Source: Pseudodesulfovibrio sp. JC047
Lineage (GTDB): Bacteria > Desulfobacterota > Desulfovibrionia > Desulfovibrionales > Desulfovibrionaceae
DNA length: 64,000 nt
Reading direction: 5' to 3'
Assembly: GCF_010468615.1 (NCBI RefSeq)
Contig: NZ_WUEH01000008.1
Location: 62,001 to 126,000, forward strand
The notes under the pieces are model-generated. The model was given only the letters and a program-made list of their open reading frames with translations. It was not told the DNA's origin and did not search any database. A program made the position numbers and the translations under genes. The first letter of the stretch is position 1. Each line of letters begins with the position of its first letter. Positions 51,909-59,324 of this stretch are shown here, piece after piece.

Positions 51909-52769
51909 ATGCGACGAATTTCATATTGCCTTTTGGTGGCAGTCTGGATATTCGCGAGCGCAACTGCGTGGGCGAAAGATCCAGTTCTGACGTTACTTTA
52001 TTCGGCAAATACGTATGGCTCGGTACGTCCATGCCCATCCTGAGGAGGTAAAACCCTCGGTGGCATGGCCCGTCGGGCCACGTATTTTTTTGATGCTCGG
52101 GCATCCACACCATCGCTGTTTCTCATTTCGGGAGCGTGGGAATTCATGCGGCCTCAGGGCACGCTTGCATCCACCTCTGTGCTTCGTTCGCATATTCGGG
52201 CGTACTCGTTCATGCAGTACGACATCGGTTTTGTATCTAAAGAAGAAAAGGACATACTTGCTCAAAAAGGAATGCAGCGTCCGTCATGGCAACAATCGCA
52301 TGACGAGGCACCGGTTACTTTTCTGACAACGAAAACGGGAGATAAAGTCGCGTTTGTCCGATTTCCTTCCCTGCCTCCTGGTGAGGACACCCCGAATACA
52401 CAATTGATCACGCACATCGAACAATCCATCAAATCGGTTACCCCACAGGTTCAACTGGTTGTCGGAATATCCGATTGGGGGTGGCTTGGTGAAAATGAAT
52501 ATTTACGGAACAATTCTCGTTATGTCCCTGACGTGCTTTTGGGAAGTGGCCGTGGTTCGGGTCTCAATGGCCGTCTTCTCGCTGAAGACAGATGTATTTG
52601 GGTTCGTCCTTATGACAAAGGACGAAGTCTCTGCAAGGTCCAGATATTCGAATGGCCTACACGCAAGAATTCGTTTGCATGGAGCGTCTCAAAGAACTAT
52701 AACACATCCTCAATAGGACTGAACGACACCTATGCTGACAATCCGGACGTGGCTGCTTTTTTTGAGTAG
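51909..52769 (+). CDS. Candidate selenoprotein, UshA-like exported protein (in-frame UGA = Sec45)
   Basis: ATG 51909 opens a frame with a clear signal peptide (MRRISYCLLVAVWIFASATA) that meets one TGA at codon 45 (52041-52043) and otherwise runs uninterrupted to 52769, 286 residues. The sequence around it, 'GSVRPCPS-U-GGKTLGGMA', resembles the Cys motif followed by GGLARRAT in UshA-like/5'-nucleotidase-related proteins of Deltaproteobacteria. Downstream 'SGAWEFMRPQG' and 'VVGISDWGWLGE' sit where metallophosphoesterase motifs (GD, H) would be, but the metal ligands are missing, so it is probably not a nucleotidase. A SECIS-like hairpin follows the TGA. C-P-S-U would make a CxxU redox pair. Function unknown; likely periplasmic. 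Confidence 0.78.
52041..52086 (+). promoter_or_regulatory. Candidate bacterial SECIS element with UGA(Sec) codon
   Basis: The UGA is followed after 28 nt by the apical loop GUC (52072-52074) of a hairpin with stem TGGCCC (52066-52071) / GGGCCA (52075-52080), extendable outward by one C-G pair past an A-C mismatch. The loop begins with G and lies within the 16-37-nt window of bacterial SECIS elements. An alternative pairing GTGGC/GCCAC (52060-52064, 52077-52081) gives a larger loop. Confidence 0.62.
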
Positions 52770-52805
52770 TGCGTATTCGGTTTACAGATACACAAGGAGA
52801 TGACT

Positions 52806-53687
52806 ATGGAATTCAGAGGAGCCTATACCGCCCTCTCGACCCCATTCGTGAATGGGGAAATCGATGAAACAGCGTACAGAGAATTTATCGATTGGCAAAT
52901 CGAGCAAGGAATTAACGGCTTGGTCCCATGTGGAACCACGGGTGAAGCAGCAACCTTGACGCATGAAGAACAGGGGCGAATCATTCGAATTTGCGTTGAG
53001 CAAGCAAAAGGCCGCGTGCCCGTGATTGCAGGAGCCGGTTCCAACTCAACCAAGGAAGCGATCGCTCTGACTCAGATGGCCAAAGACGCCGGAGCCGATG
53101 CCGCTCTGCAAATTACGCCGTATTACAACAAACCCACTCCGCAAGGACTTGTAGAACATTTCAAGGCTATTGCCGCTGAAGTATCCTTGCCGTTCGTTAT
53201 TTATAATGTTCCAGGTCGTACGGGGCTCAATTTGTTGCCGGCACACCTGAAAATGATCGTTGACGCTGTTCCTGAAGCAATCGCCGTCAAAGAGGCAACC
53301 GGTAATTTGAATCAGGCCGCACAAGTCATTGAACAGTGTGGAAAGGACTTCAATTTGCTGTCCGGTGATGATTTTACGGTTCTCCCGCTTCTTGCTGTTG
53401 GCGGTGTCGGCGTCATTTCTGTGGTTTCCAACATCATGCCGCGTGCCATGAGCGATATGTGTGCAGCATTTTTCAATAATGAACATGAAGCCGCCTTGGA
53501 TTTGAGCTTGAAAATGGCTCCGGTCAACCGTGCCATGTTCATGGAAACCAATCCCATTCCGGTTAAAACGGCTTTGGCGATGATGGGGATTTTCAAAAAT
53601 GCACAGTTCCGTCTGCCGCTCGTTTCCTTGCAGGACGAGAACAAACCCAAACTGAAATCCGTGCTCAAAACAGCCGGTCTTTTGTGA
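52806..53687 (+). CDS. dapA: 4-hydroxy-tetrahydrodipicolinate synthase
   Basis: The 293-residue TIM-barrel aldolase condenses pyruvate with aspartate semialdehyde for lysine and diaminopimelate. Catalytic residues are Thr44/45 in 'PCGTTGEAATL', Tyr133 in 'IYNVPGRTG' and Schiff-base Lys162 in 'VKEATGN'. ATG 52806 is preferred over ATG 52800 because AAGGAG (52794-52799) is 6 nt from the former and adjacent to the latter. DapA feeds both protein and peptidoglycan synthesis. Two tandem terminators follow. Confidence 0.95.
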   Translation: MEFRGAYTALSTPFVNGEIDETAYREFIDWQIEQGINGLVPCGTTGEAATLTHEEQGRIIRICVEQAKGRVPVIAGAGSNSTKEAIALTQMAKDAGADAALQITPYYNKPTPQGLVEHFKAIAAEVSLPFVIYNVPGRTGLNLLPAHLKMIVDAVPEAIAVKEATGNLNQAAQVIEQCGKDFNLLSGDDFTVLPLLAVGGVGVISVVSNIMPRAMSDMCAAFFNNEHEAALDLSLKMAPVNRAMFMETNPIPVKTALAMMGIFKNAQFRLPLVSLQDENKPKLKSVLKTAGLL

Positions 53688-53693
53688 TATTTT

Positions 53694-53726
53694 AAAGCCC
53701 CAGCCGTCAGGCTGGGGCTTTTTCGT
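53694..53726 (+). terminator. Rho-independent terminator of dapA
   Basis: AAAGCCCCAGCC (53694-53705) / GGCTGGGGCTTT (53710-53721) with loop GTCA and a T-run. Confidence 0.92.
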
Positions 53727-53736
53727 CATCTCCTTG

Positions 53737-53765
53737 AAAAGGCGACCATTTGGTCGCCTTTTTTT
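53737..53765. terminator. Second terminator, shared by convergent genes
   Basis: AAAAGGCGACCA / TGGTCGCCTTTT, symmetric with A-run and T-run on either side, 11 bp after the first. It can stop transcripts from dapA (+) and from the solute-binding protein gene (-). Confidence 0.88.
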
Positions 53766-53804
53766 GTCTCGACTAAAATAGCTCATCCACCTTTTTCTTC
53801 GTTA

Positions 53805-54596
53805 TTACGGATTCTGAGGACGCCATTTGGTAATAATAGCATCAAGCTCTCCGCTTTCTCGCAGAATCTGCAAGGCAGCTTCAATGCGGTGTAAAAGTTT
53901 GCTATTTCCTTTTTTAACGGCAATGGCGACAGGTGATCCTGGGTCTGAATTTTCAATAATTCTGACTTTAATCGCATATCGTTTGGCAAGATGAAGCCCC
54001 ACTTCCAAAGGAGCTATCATGGCAACAACAGTTCCTTTTTTCAACATTTGAACAGATTTGTCCTTGCTTTCAGTTTGATATAACCGAATCTGACTTCTCA
54101 AACCAATGTCATTGAAATAGGCCTCCACGAAAGAATCCCTGTCCCCTGCCACAACCTGCCAACGCAGATCATGAATTGTGTGTATCTCCGTGTTGTCCTC
54201 TCGCACAAAAACAACAACCTTTCGCATATAATAAGGAGTGGTAAAATCGAAATAAGTCAGTCGTTTTGCATTAATTTCTATACCCGCTATACAATCGGTT
54301 TTGTTGAGCCGAAGCTGGGTCATGACCTCGTTCCATGTTGCCTGCTGAAAAAGAACAGGTTTGTGCAAATGGTTCGCAAGAGCTCGCATCACATCCACAT
54401 CTAATCCTGTCGCTTCATCATGCATTGATTGATATTGATACGGAGGAAATCCTTTTGCAACGCCGCAAATAATCAAAGATTTTGGTGATTCTGCCCAAAC
54501 CTGTGGAGTAAAAAAGACACACCACAGAAAGACGATGTACAAACAACATCGAAGGACAAAAGAAAGGCTTTGCGTGTGGTACATACTATTGACCAT
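53805..54596 (-). CDS. Periplasmic solute-binding protein, family 3
   Basis: The 263-residue protein has a long hydrophobic N-terminal signal (through 'FLWCVFFTPQVWA') and the type-II periplasmic binding fold of amino-acid binding proteins: 'GVAKGFPPYQYQ', 'GLDVDVMRALANHLHKPVLF', 'TDCIAGIEINAKRLTYFDFT', 'QMLKKGTVVAMIAPLEVGLH' and 'ALQILRESGELDAIITKW'. No transporter genes are adjacent, so it may be an orphan sensor or transporter subunit. ATG 54596 or 54584 could be the start; neither has a Shine-Dalgarno sequence. A candidate promoter lies 30-60 bp upstream. The ligand is probably an amino acid, but this is inference. Confidence 0.82.
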   Translation of the reverse strand: MVNSMYHTQSLSFVLRCCLYIVFLWCVFFTPQVWAESPKSLIICGVAKGFPPYQYQSMHDEATGLDVDVMRALANHLHKPVLFQQATWNEVMTQLRLNKTDCIAGIEINAKRLTYFDFTTPYYMRKVVVFVREDNTEIHTIHDLRWQVVAGDRDSFVEAYFNDIGLRSQIRLYQTESKDKSVQMLKKGTVVAMIAPLEVGLHLAKRYAIKVRIIENSDPGSPVAIAVKKGNSKLLHRIEAALQILRESGELDAIITKWRPQNP

Positions 54597-54628
54597 AGAG
54601 AATAGTACACTTTTTTGCAGTCAAGTAC

Positions 54629-54658
54629 ATTATGATTTTTGTCAGGTTGTGAAATCAA
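54629..54658 (-). promoter_or_regulatory. Candidate sigma70 promoter of the solute-binding protein gene
   Basis: On the minus strand TTGATT (54658-54653) and CATAAT (54634-54629) are 18 bp apart, about 35 bp before the first possible start codon. Confidence 0.42.
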
Positions 54659-54706
54659 GCACACAGTTCACTTTGTGAAAAGAAGAGCAAGAATGTCAAA
54701 TTTCGC

Positions 54707-54741
54707 AAAAAAAAGGCCTGTCAGCACGCTGCTGACAGGCC
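54707..54741 (-). terminator. Terminator after ppaC
   Basis: GGCCTGTCAGC (54715-54725) / GCTGACAGGCC (54731-54741), 11 bp, followed on the minus strand by eight T; it lies 32 bp past the ppaC stop. Confidence 0.92.
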
Positions 54742-54772
54742 CATACTTTGCGCTTCAATCAAGTCGTTTCAA

Positions 54773-55693
54773 CTACCCTTCAAAGGCCTTGATGAAATTG
54801 GGAGCAACCTGTTTTTTCCGGCTCATAACGCCGTCGAGATACACAGAGGTTCCCTCAGGAGCAATGCCAAACGCTTTTTCGACGACAGAGATGTCATCAG
54901 AAGCAATAAGCATTTCAGAGCCTTCTTTCATGATATCAGTCAGCAGCAGGAAAACCGAGTGGCGACCGTCTGCTTTGACTTTTTCAATTTCAGCCTGAAG
55001 CGCTTCTTTATGAGCGTCAAGCATAGACAAATCAACAACTTCCAACTGGCCAATACCAACTTTGTTGCCATTCATGTCGAAATCTTTGTAGTCCCGGAAG
55101 ACCAATTCGTTCGGGGAAGCCCCGTCTACAGCGGATTTGACCTTGAACATCTCCATACCCAAAGCCATAACGTCATCCACACCAGCGATCTTGGCAAGTG
55201 CGGCAACAGCTTCTTTATCAGCTTCGGTACAGGTAACGGATTTAAACATGACCGTATCGCTTAAGATAGCACAGAGCAGGATACCTGCGATATTTGCGGG
55301 GACTTCCACATTGTAGAAATCATACATGTTTTTCAAAACAGTTCCGGTACATCCCACTGGCCAAACCCACATTTCCAGCGGACCGGAGGTCGTGACATCA
55401 CCCAATTTGTGGTGATCAACCACAGCAACCAATTCACCTTTATCAAGGTTGTCGATGGTTTGGGAAATATCGGTATGGTCAACCAAAATGATCTTCTGAT
55501 CTGTCGCGTCGGCCACGATTTCAGGAGCAGCGAAACCAAATTTTTCGAGAACAAACACAGATTCCGGAGCGATCTCGCCCTGCGTCACAGCCTTGGCTTC
55601 CATGCCTCGTTTCGAATACAGGTCAGCGGCAGCAATTGCAGAAGCAACAGTGTCGGTATCGGGATTTTTGTGTCCAACAACCAAAATAGCCAT
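54773..55693 (-). CDS. ppaC: Manganese-dependent inorganic pyrophosphatase (DHH family II)
   Basis: The 306-residue enzyme hydrolyses pyrophosphate, which in sulfate reducers pulls sulfate activation forward. Family II motifs are 'GHKNPDTDTVASAIAAADL' (7-25), the DHH motif 'VAVVDHHKLGD', and the C-terminal substrate motif 'MSRKKQVAPNF' (SRKKQ). 'ILVDHTDISQTIDNL' lies between. AGGAGG precedes ATG 55693. It lies 91 bp downstream of the PTS IIC gene and has its own terminator. Confidence 0.95.
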   Translation of the reverse strand: MAILVVGHKNPDTDTVASAIAAADLYSKRGMEAKAVTQGEIAPESVFVLEKFGFAAPEIVADATDQKIILVDHTDISQTIDNLDKGELVAVVDHHKLGDVTTSGPLEMWVWPVGCTGTVLKNMYDFYNVEVPANIAGILLCAILSDTVMFKSVTCTEADKEAVAALAKIAGVDDVMALGMEMFKVKSAVDGASPNELVFRDYKDFDMNGNKVGIGQLEVVDLSMLDAHKEALQAEIEKVKADGRHSVFLLLTDIMKEGSEMLIASDDISVVEKAFGIAPEGTSVYLDGVMSRKKQVAPNFIKAFEG

Positions 55694-55784
55694 ATCAAGT
55701 CCTCCTAATTGAATTGTCCTTTACCAGGGAATGTGCCTTCGAAATAGAATGTGAGGAATATCACAACCTACCCGAACTGCCAAG

Positions 55785-56482
55785 CTAAAAACTGCTCCAA
55801 ACCAAGAAAAGGACGAAAAGACACATGCCGACCATCAAGATGGCATACGCACGTTTCACTCGAAGAGCCATCAAGCCGCCAAGCGAGGCAGCAACCCACA
55901 GGTGTGTCCAAGTGACATCAATAGAGGAAAGGAATCCTGGATATACAGAAAAAATAAACTGCAAACAGTATTTTATGAGGAGTATTGCCGCCAAAAAAGA
56001 AAGACCGGAATAAAGAAAAGAACGCACCATGGATTTCATGATGAGTGTGCCAGGAACGTTCGATTTTTCGGGATTTCTTGTCCAATTCAACAATTGGTTA
56101 TAGCTCACCTGTTCTTGGTCACGGATGATCATTTCGACTTTTGTTCCGAGCCAGGCCAGCGGCATACTTGCGAATAGCACCCCCATGATACGCGCAGGAT
56201 GCTCCAATCCAAAATATGTTGTCAGGGACAACGCCGCGAAACTGGCCGCAGTCAGGTGCGGCGGAATAAATGTTCCGACAGGAAGCAAATCAAGCCATAA
56301 CAATTCAAAAAATATGGCAATATAAAGACTGGTTGTTAAATCTCCGCTCCAAAGTCCCCAAAAAAAGCCCAGGACAAGCGGCCGTTCTAAAAAGCCTATG
56401 CTCAGGGCGTTTCTAAAAAGAGAGAAGAGCGCAAAAAAAAAGCGACAGATGCAAACCAGGTAAATTGTGTATGGATAATCAT
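55785..56482 (-). CDS. PTS mannose/sorbose-family IIC component, interrupted by a frameshift in a T9 tract
   Basis: ATG 56482 overlaps the IIB stop (ATGA) and reads MIIHTQFTWFASVAFF, then meets a stop after 26 codons. The rest of the protein, 'LFRNALSIGFLERPLVLGFF', 'GLWSGDLTTSLYIAIFFELL', 'LDLLPVGTFIPPHLTAASF' and a C-terminal membrane part, is in the -1 frame to 55785. The two frames meet at nine T (56433-56441). With one extra T the product would be 232 residues. The downstream part has no start codon of its own before TTG 56303, which would cut off the first spans. The transporter partner IID is absent. Possible causes are slippage, phase variation, decay or a sequencing error. Confidence 0.72.
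56433..56441 (-). repeat. T9 homopolymer (slippery tract) in PTS IIC
   Basis: Nine consecutive T on the coding strand, in reading frame GC-TTTTTTTTT-GCG. It is both a polymerase slippage site and a potential -1 ribosomal slippery heptamer (U-UUU-UUU). Confidence 0.85.
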
Positions 56483-56943
56483 GAGTCGAACCTCACCTGG
56501 ACCGGATCATTGGGAACACATCGAAAATCGAGTTTTACCCCTTTCCGATTGAGCATTTTAAGACAATTTTCATCTTCATCGGATAGTGCGACACTTGGAG
56601 AAATCTGTTTTTTCCCGGGGCTGTAATGAACATTACCAATATTCAGAACATTAAAATCAAATCCGGCTTCATACGCCCGTCTCGCATCAGCACAACTGGA
56701 AAAAAGAATAATGACCTGATCCCCGCCAGGCACAATTTTCGCTAAGGTTTCATGAAGGTCGTCAACATCGACAAAAACGCTGTCGACTGTTTGCGGGATG
56801 GCCAAAGACATGATTTCCTGTTGCAAAATGTCATGCGCCAATTCATCATTGGCCACAACAACATGTTTAGCTCCAGTATACGGAAGCCAAGTCTCAATAA
56901 TCTGGCCGTGAATCAGGCGGTTATCTATACGGGCAAGAATCAC
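56479..56943 (-). CDS. PTS system mannose/fructose/sorbose-family IIB component
   Basis: The 154-residue protein begins MILARIDNRLIHGQIIETW, with the phosphorylation-site His12 in 'RLIHGQ', the hallmark of the IIB-Man family. 'VVVANDELAHDILQQEIMSL' and 'LNIGNVHYSPGKKQISPSVA' match further family positions. It would receive phosphate from the IIA protein encoded just upstream. Its stop overlaps the IIC start. In Desulfovibrio this PTS is thought to be largely regulatory because few PTS sugars are used; here the transport subunit is frameshifted. Confidence 0.92.
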   Translation of the reverse strand: MILARIDNRLIHGQIIETWLPYTGAKHVVVANDELAHDILQQEIMSLAIPQTVDSVFVDVDDLHETLAKIVPGGDQVIILFSSCADARRAYEAGFDFNVLNIGNVHYSPGKKQISPSVALSDEDENCLKMLNRKGVKLDFRCVPNDPVQVRFDS

Positions 56944-56952
56944 GGCAACACC

Positions 56953-57393
56953 CTATTTTTTCGTTTTTTTTCGCAGCATCGCGCCCGCGACCTTAATTCC
57001 CTGGCGGCCAGCATTCTTGACCGCTTCAGCCAAGGCATCCAAATTCATTTTGCGTGACTGTATGGTCGCGACCAGCATCGGCAAATTGACACCGGTGATA
57101 ACTTCAAGATTTTCTGACTTCATCAGGGAAAGGCTCATGGTGGTTGGAGACCCTCCAAACAAATCCGTCAAGGCGACGACCCCCTTGCCAGTTTCCACTG
57201 TCTGAATGGCTTTCCTGACAGCTTCCATGGTCTCATCCACGCTCTTTTCGACATCAACACCCACAGCCAAACAGTTTTTCTGTTCGCCCATGACCATTGT
57301 TGCCGCATCCAGCAAGCTTGCTCCAAAAGTGGAGTGAGTCACCAAAACGATGCCGACCATTGCTTCTTTTTTATCAGACTTTACAGCCATCAT
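56953..57393 (-). CDS. PTS system mannose-family IIA component
   Basis: The 146-residue protein carries the phosphorylatable His20 in 'VLVTHSTFGASLLDAAT' and the family segment 'VVALTDLFGGSPTTMSLSL', then 'VITGVNLPMLVATI'. The tail is lysine-rich (RKKTKK). Start could be ATG 57393, the adjacent ATG 57390, or ATG 57360 (MVGIVLVTHS); the Shine-Dalgarno is weak in each case. It abuts rapZ. Phosphate normally comes from HPr, which is not encoded in this window. Confidence 0.9.
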   Translation of the reverse strand: MMAVKSDKKEAMVGIVLVTHSTFGASLLDAATMVMGEQKNCLAVGVDVEKSVDETMEAVRKAIQTVETGKGVVALTDLFGGSPTTMSLSLMKSENLEVITGVNLPMLVATIQSRKMNLDALAEAVKNAGRQGIKVAGAMLRKKTKK

Positions 57394-58275
57394 TTACCCA
57401 AGTTCCATATGTCGATGTTCAATTGAAACAGTATACCCTTTTTTCTTCAGGGCCACCAGCACGGACTCTCCAACAGAAACAGACCGATGGCGTCCTCCGG
57501 TGCATCCGAGAGCGACAGTCATTCGATATCGTCCCTCATCCGCATAGAGTGGAAGCATATACGTCAGGAAATCCAGAAAACGTGTTTTGAATTCTCCCCC
57601 GACCTTGCTGTGAAGTACATAGTCGGCAATGGCCTTGTCTTGTCCGGAAAGCGACCGAAGATTCTCTTCAAAATAGGGATTTGGCAAAAATCGCAAATCA
57701 AAGACCAAATCAGCTTCGGACGGAACACCATATTTGAAACCAAAAGAAATAAGATGAACCCGCATTCCGCGCCCGACTTCTTCAATAGCCGACCATTTTG
57801 TCTGAACAACGCGCCGAAGGTCATGAATGGAATAATTGGTTGTATCAAGAACCAAAGCTGCACCGGCTCTCACTGGTTCGAGAAGTTCCTTTTCCTGCTC
57901 AAGAGCCTGTTCCAATCCAAGATTTCGATATTCCAAAGGATGCGGACGACGAGTCGTCGCATACCGGCGCACCAGTTCACTCATTCGAGCTTCAAGGAAG
58001 ACAACCTGTGGAGTAATGCCAAGTTCCCTGAAATCATCCAAGACTTGGTCCCATCCATCGACGAATTCAAACTGCCGCAAATCCATGCCGAGAGCCAAGC
58101 CACGATATTGCGAATCGAATTTGAGAATAAGATCCGCAATCTTTGGCGAAATTTTCGAGGGCAAGCCATCAATACAGAAAAAGCCCAGATCCTCAAATAC
58201 ATTGAGGGCTGTGCTTTTCCCCGAACCGGAAAGCCCGGTCACAATGATAACGGGAAAAGGATTGGAAGGCGTCAC
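57394..58275 (-). CDS. rapZ: RNase adapter protein RapZ (YvcJ)
   Basis: The 293-residue P-loop protein has Walker A 'VTGLSGSGKSTALNVFED' near residue 12, 'CIDGLPSKISPKIADLI', 'ATTRRPHPL', 'VLDTTNYSIHDLRRVV', 'HLISFGFKYGVPSEADLVFD' and the C-terminal 'LGCTGGRHRSVSVGE'. In E. coli it binds UDP-GlcNAc-pathway small RNAs and GlcN6P. It starts with GTG 58275, with AAGGA 7 nt upstream. Placement between ptsN and the PTS genes matches the rpoN cluster of many proteobacteria. Confidence 0.94.
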   Translation of the reverse strand: MTPSNPFPVIIVTGLSGSGKSTALNVFEDLGFFCIDGLPSKISPKIADLILKFDSQYRGLALGMDLRQFEFVDGWDQVLDDFRELGITPQVVFLEARMSELVRRYATTRRPHPLEYRNLGLEQALEQEKELLEPVRAGAALVLDTTNYSIHDLRRVVQTKWSAIEEVGRGMRVHLISFGFKYGVPSEADLVFDLRFLPNPYFEENLRSLSGQDKAIADYVLHSKVGGEFKTRFLDFLTYMLPLYADEGRYRMTVALGCTGGRHRSVSVGESVLVALKKKGYTVSIEHRHMELG

Positions 58276-58293
58276 GAAGAAGTCCTTTTTGGA

Positions 58294-58743
58294 TTAAACA
58301 CTTTTAAGCAGTCCCCACAACTCGTCACGTCCTTCGGCTTCTAAAAAAGAACGACGAAACGTCTCGTCTTTCAACAACCGAGAAATTTGCGCAAGAACTC
58401 GCAGGTGAATGCCCACGGCTTCTTCCGGGGCAAGAACAAGGAAAAAGATGGTACATGGCTTCTGGTCAAGGGCATCATATTCGACTCCCTTGAGACTTCG
58501 ACCCACAATAACATGCATGGCATCGAGGCCATCCACTTTGCCATGAGGGATGGCAATGCCATCACCAATGCCGGTGGTCCCCAGCTTTTCACGTTCGAGA
58601 AGGACACGAACCGCGAGGTCCGTGTCCATCTCTGGATATTTTGCGCCCAAGGGGGCGATAAGTTCTTTCAAGGTATCCGATCGTGTTTCGGATACTATTT
58701 CGGGAAGGACACAGTCCTTCGCCAGGTAATCACCAAGTTTCAT
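58294..58743 (-). CDS. ptsN: PTS nitrogen regulatory IIA protein (EIIA-Ntr)
   Basis: The 149-residue protein has the mannitol/fructose IIA fold with phospho-acceptor His67 in 'IGDGIAIPHGKVDGLDA'. 'FFLVLAPEEAVGIHLRVLAQ' and 'LARLLKDETFR'-type helices follow. EIIA-Ntr belongs to a regulatory chain (EI-Ntr, NPr) that controls potassium uptake and nitrogen responses. It is located between hpf and rapZ, downstream of rpoN, as in many Gram-negative bacteria. Only 3 bp separate it from hpf. Confidence 0.93.
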   Translation of the reverse strand: MKLGDYLAKDCVLPEIVSETRSDTLKELIAPLGAKYPEMDTDLAVRVLLEREKLGTTGIGDGIAIPHGKVDGLDAMHVIVGRSLKGVEYDALDQKPCTIFFLVLAPEEAVGIHLRVLAQISRLLKDETFRRSFLEAEGRDELWGLLKSV

Positions 58744-58746
58744 TTT

Positions 58747-59289
58747 CTAGTACCCAGGATCAATAAGACCATAATCGCCATTTTTTCGTTTATAGATGAC
58801 ATTAAGGCCTTCAGTTTCGGCATTACGGAACACCAGGAATTCATTTTCAAGCGCATCGAGTTGCATGGCGGCTTCATCAACAGACATCGGTTTCGGAACA
58901 TATTCGTCAGTACCGACAATGGTGGGCGCAGAATCACTCGGCATATCCTCATAAGAAAGGACATTCATGTGGACCATCTTGTTTCCACGGCCCTTTTTCG
59001 AGCGACTTTTCATTTTTTCACGCATCTTCCGCAGCTGAGCTTCCAACTTGTCCAACACCATGTCAATGGTGGAATACATGTCTTCCGAAGCTTCATACGC
59101 GGAGATATGAATGCGATCCGAGTTCAAAATGACGTCCGCCTTGTGGCGAAATTTATCGACCAGCAGGTTGACCTGCAAATCGGCTTCCGAATCGGAAACG
59201 TATCGTGCTACCTTTTCAAACCGCTTCTTAGCGTATCCTTTGAGATGATCGGACGGCTCAAAGTTCTTGAAAGTGAAGCTGATGTTCAT
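58747..59289 (-). CDS. hpf: Ribosome hibernation-promoting factor, long form
   Basis: The 180-residue protein contains the N-terminal ribosome-binding domain ('ISFTFKNFEPSDHLKGYAKK', 'HKADVILNSDRIHISAYEA', 'MYSTIDMVLDKLEAQLRKM') and the C-terminal dimerisation domain ('KPMSVDEAAMQLDALENEFL', 'VIYKRKNGDYGLIDP'). The second domain marks it as a long HPF, which forms 100S dimers without RMF. AGGAGG lies 4-5 nt before ATG 59289. It follows rpoN by 35 bp. Confidence 0.95.
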   Translation of the reverse strand: MNISFTFKNFEPSDHLKGYAKKRFEKVARYVSDSEADLQVNLLVDKFRHKADVILNSDRIHISAYEASEDMYSTIDMVLDKLEAQLRKMREKMKSRSKKGRGNKMVHMNVLSYEDMPSDSAPTIVGTDEYVPKPMSVDEAAMQLDALENEFLVFRNAETEGLNVIYKRKNGDYGLIDPGY

Positions 59290-59324
59290 ACGTTGCCTCC
59301 TTGTTTTGAGTGCGGCAAACAGGA

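Noticed and set aside
52065-52769. A separate gene starting at ATG 52065
   Set aside because: It would lack a signal peptide and a properly spaced ribosome binding site, while the frame upstream of the TGA encodes a perfect signal peptide in the same phase. Read-through as selenocysteine explains both parts.
55785-56303. Intact 172-aa IIC starting at TTG 56303
   Set aside because: Family-like membrane sequence continues about 43 codons upstream in the same frame to the T9 tract, and the natural start ATG 56482 overlaps IIB. The short form would lack the first membrane spans.
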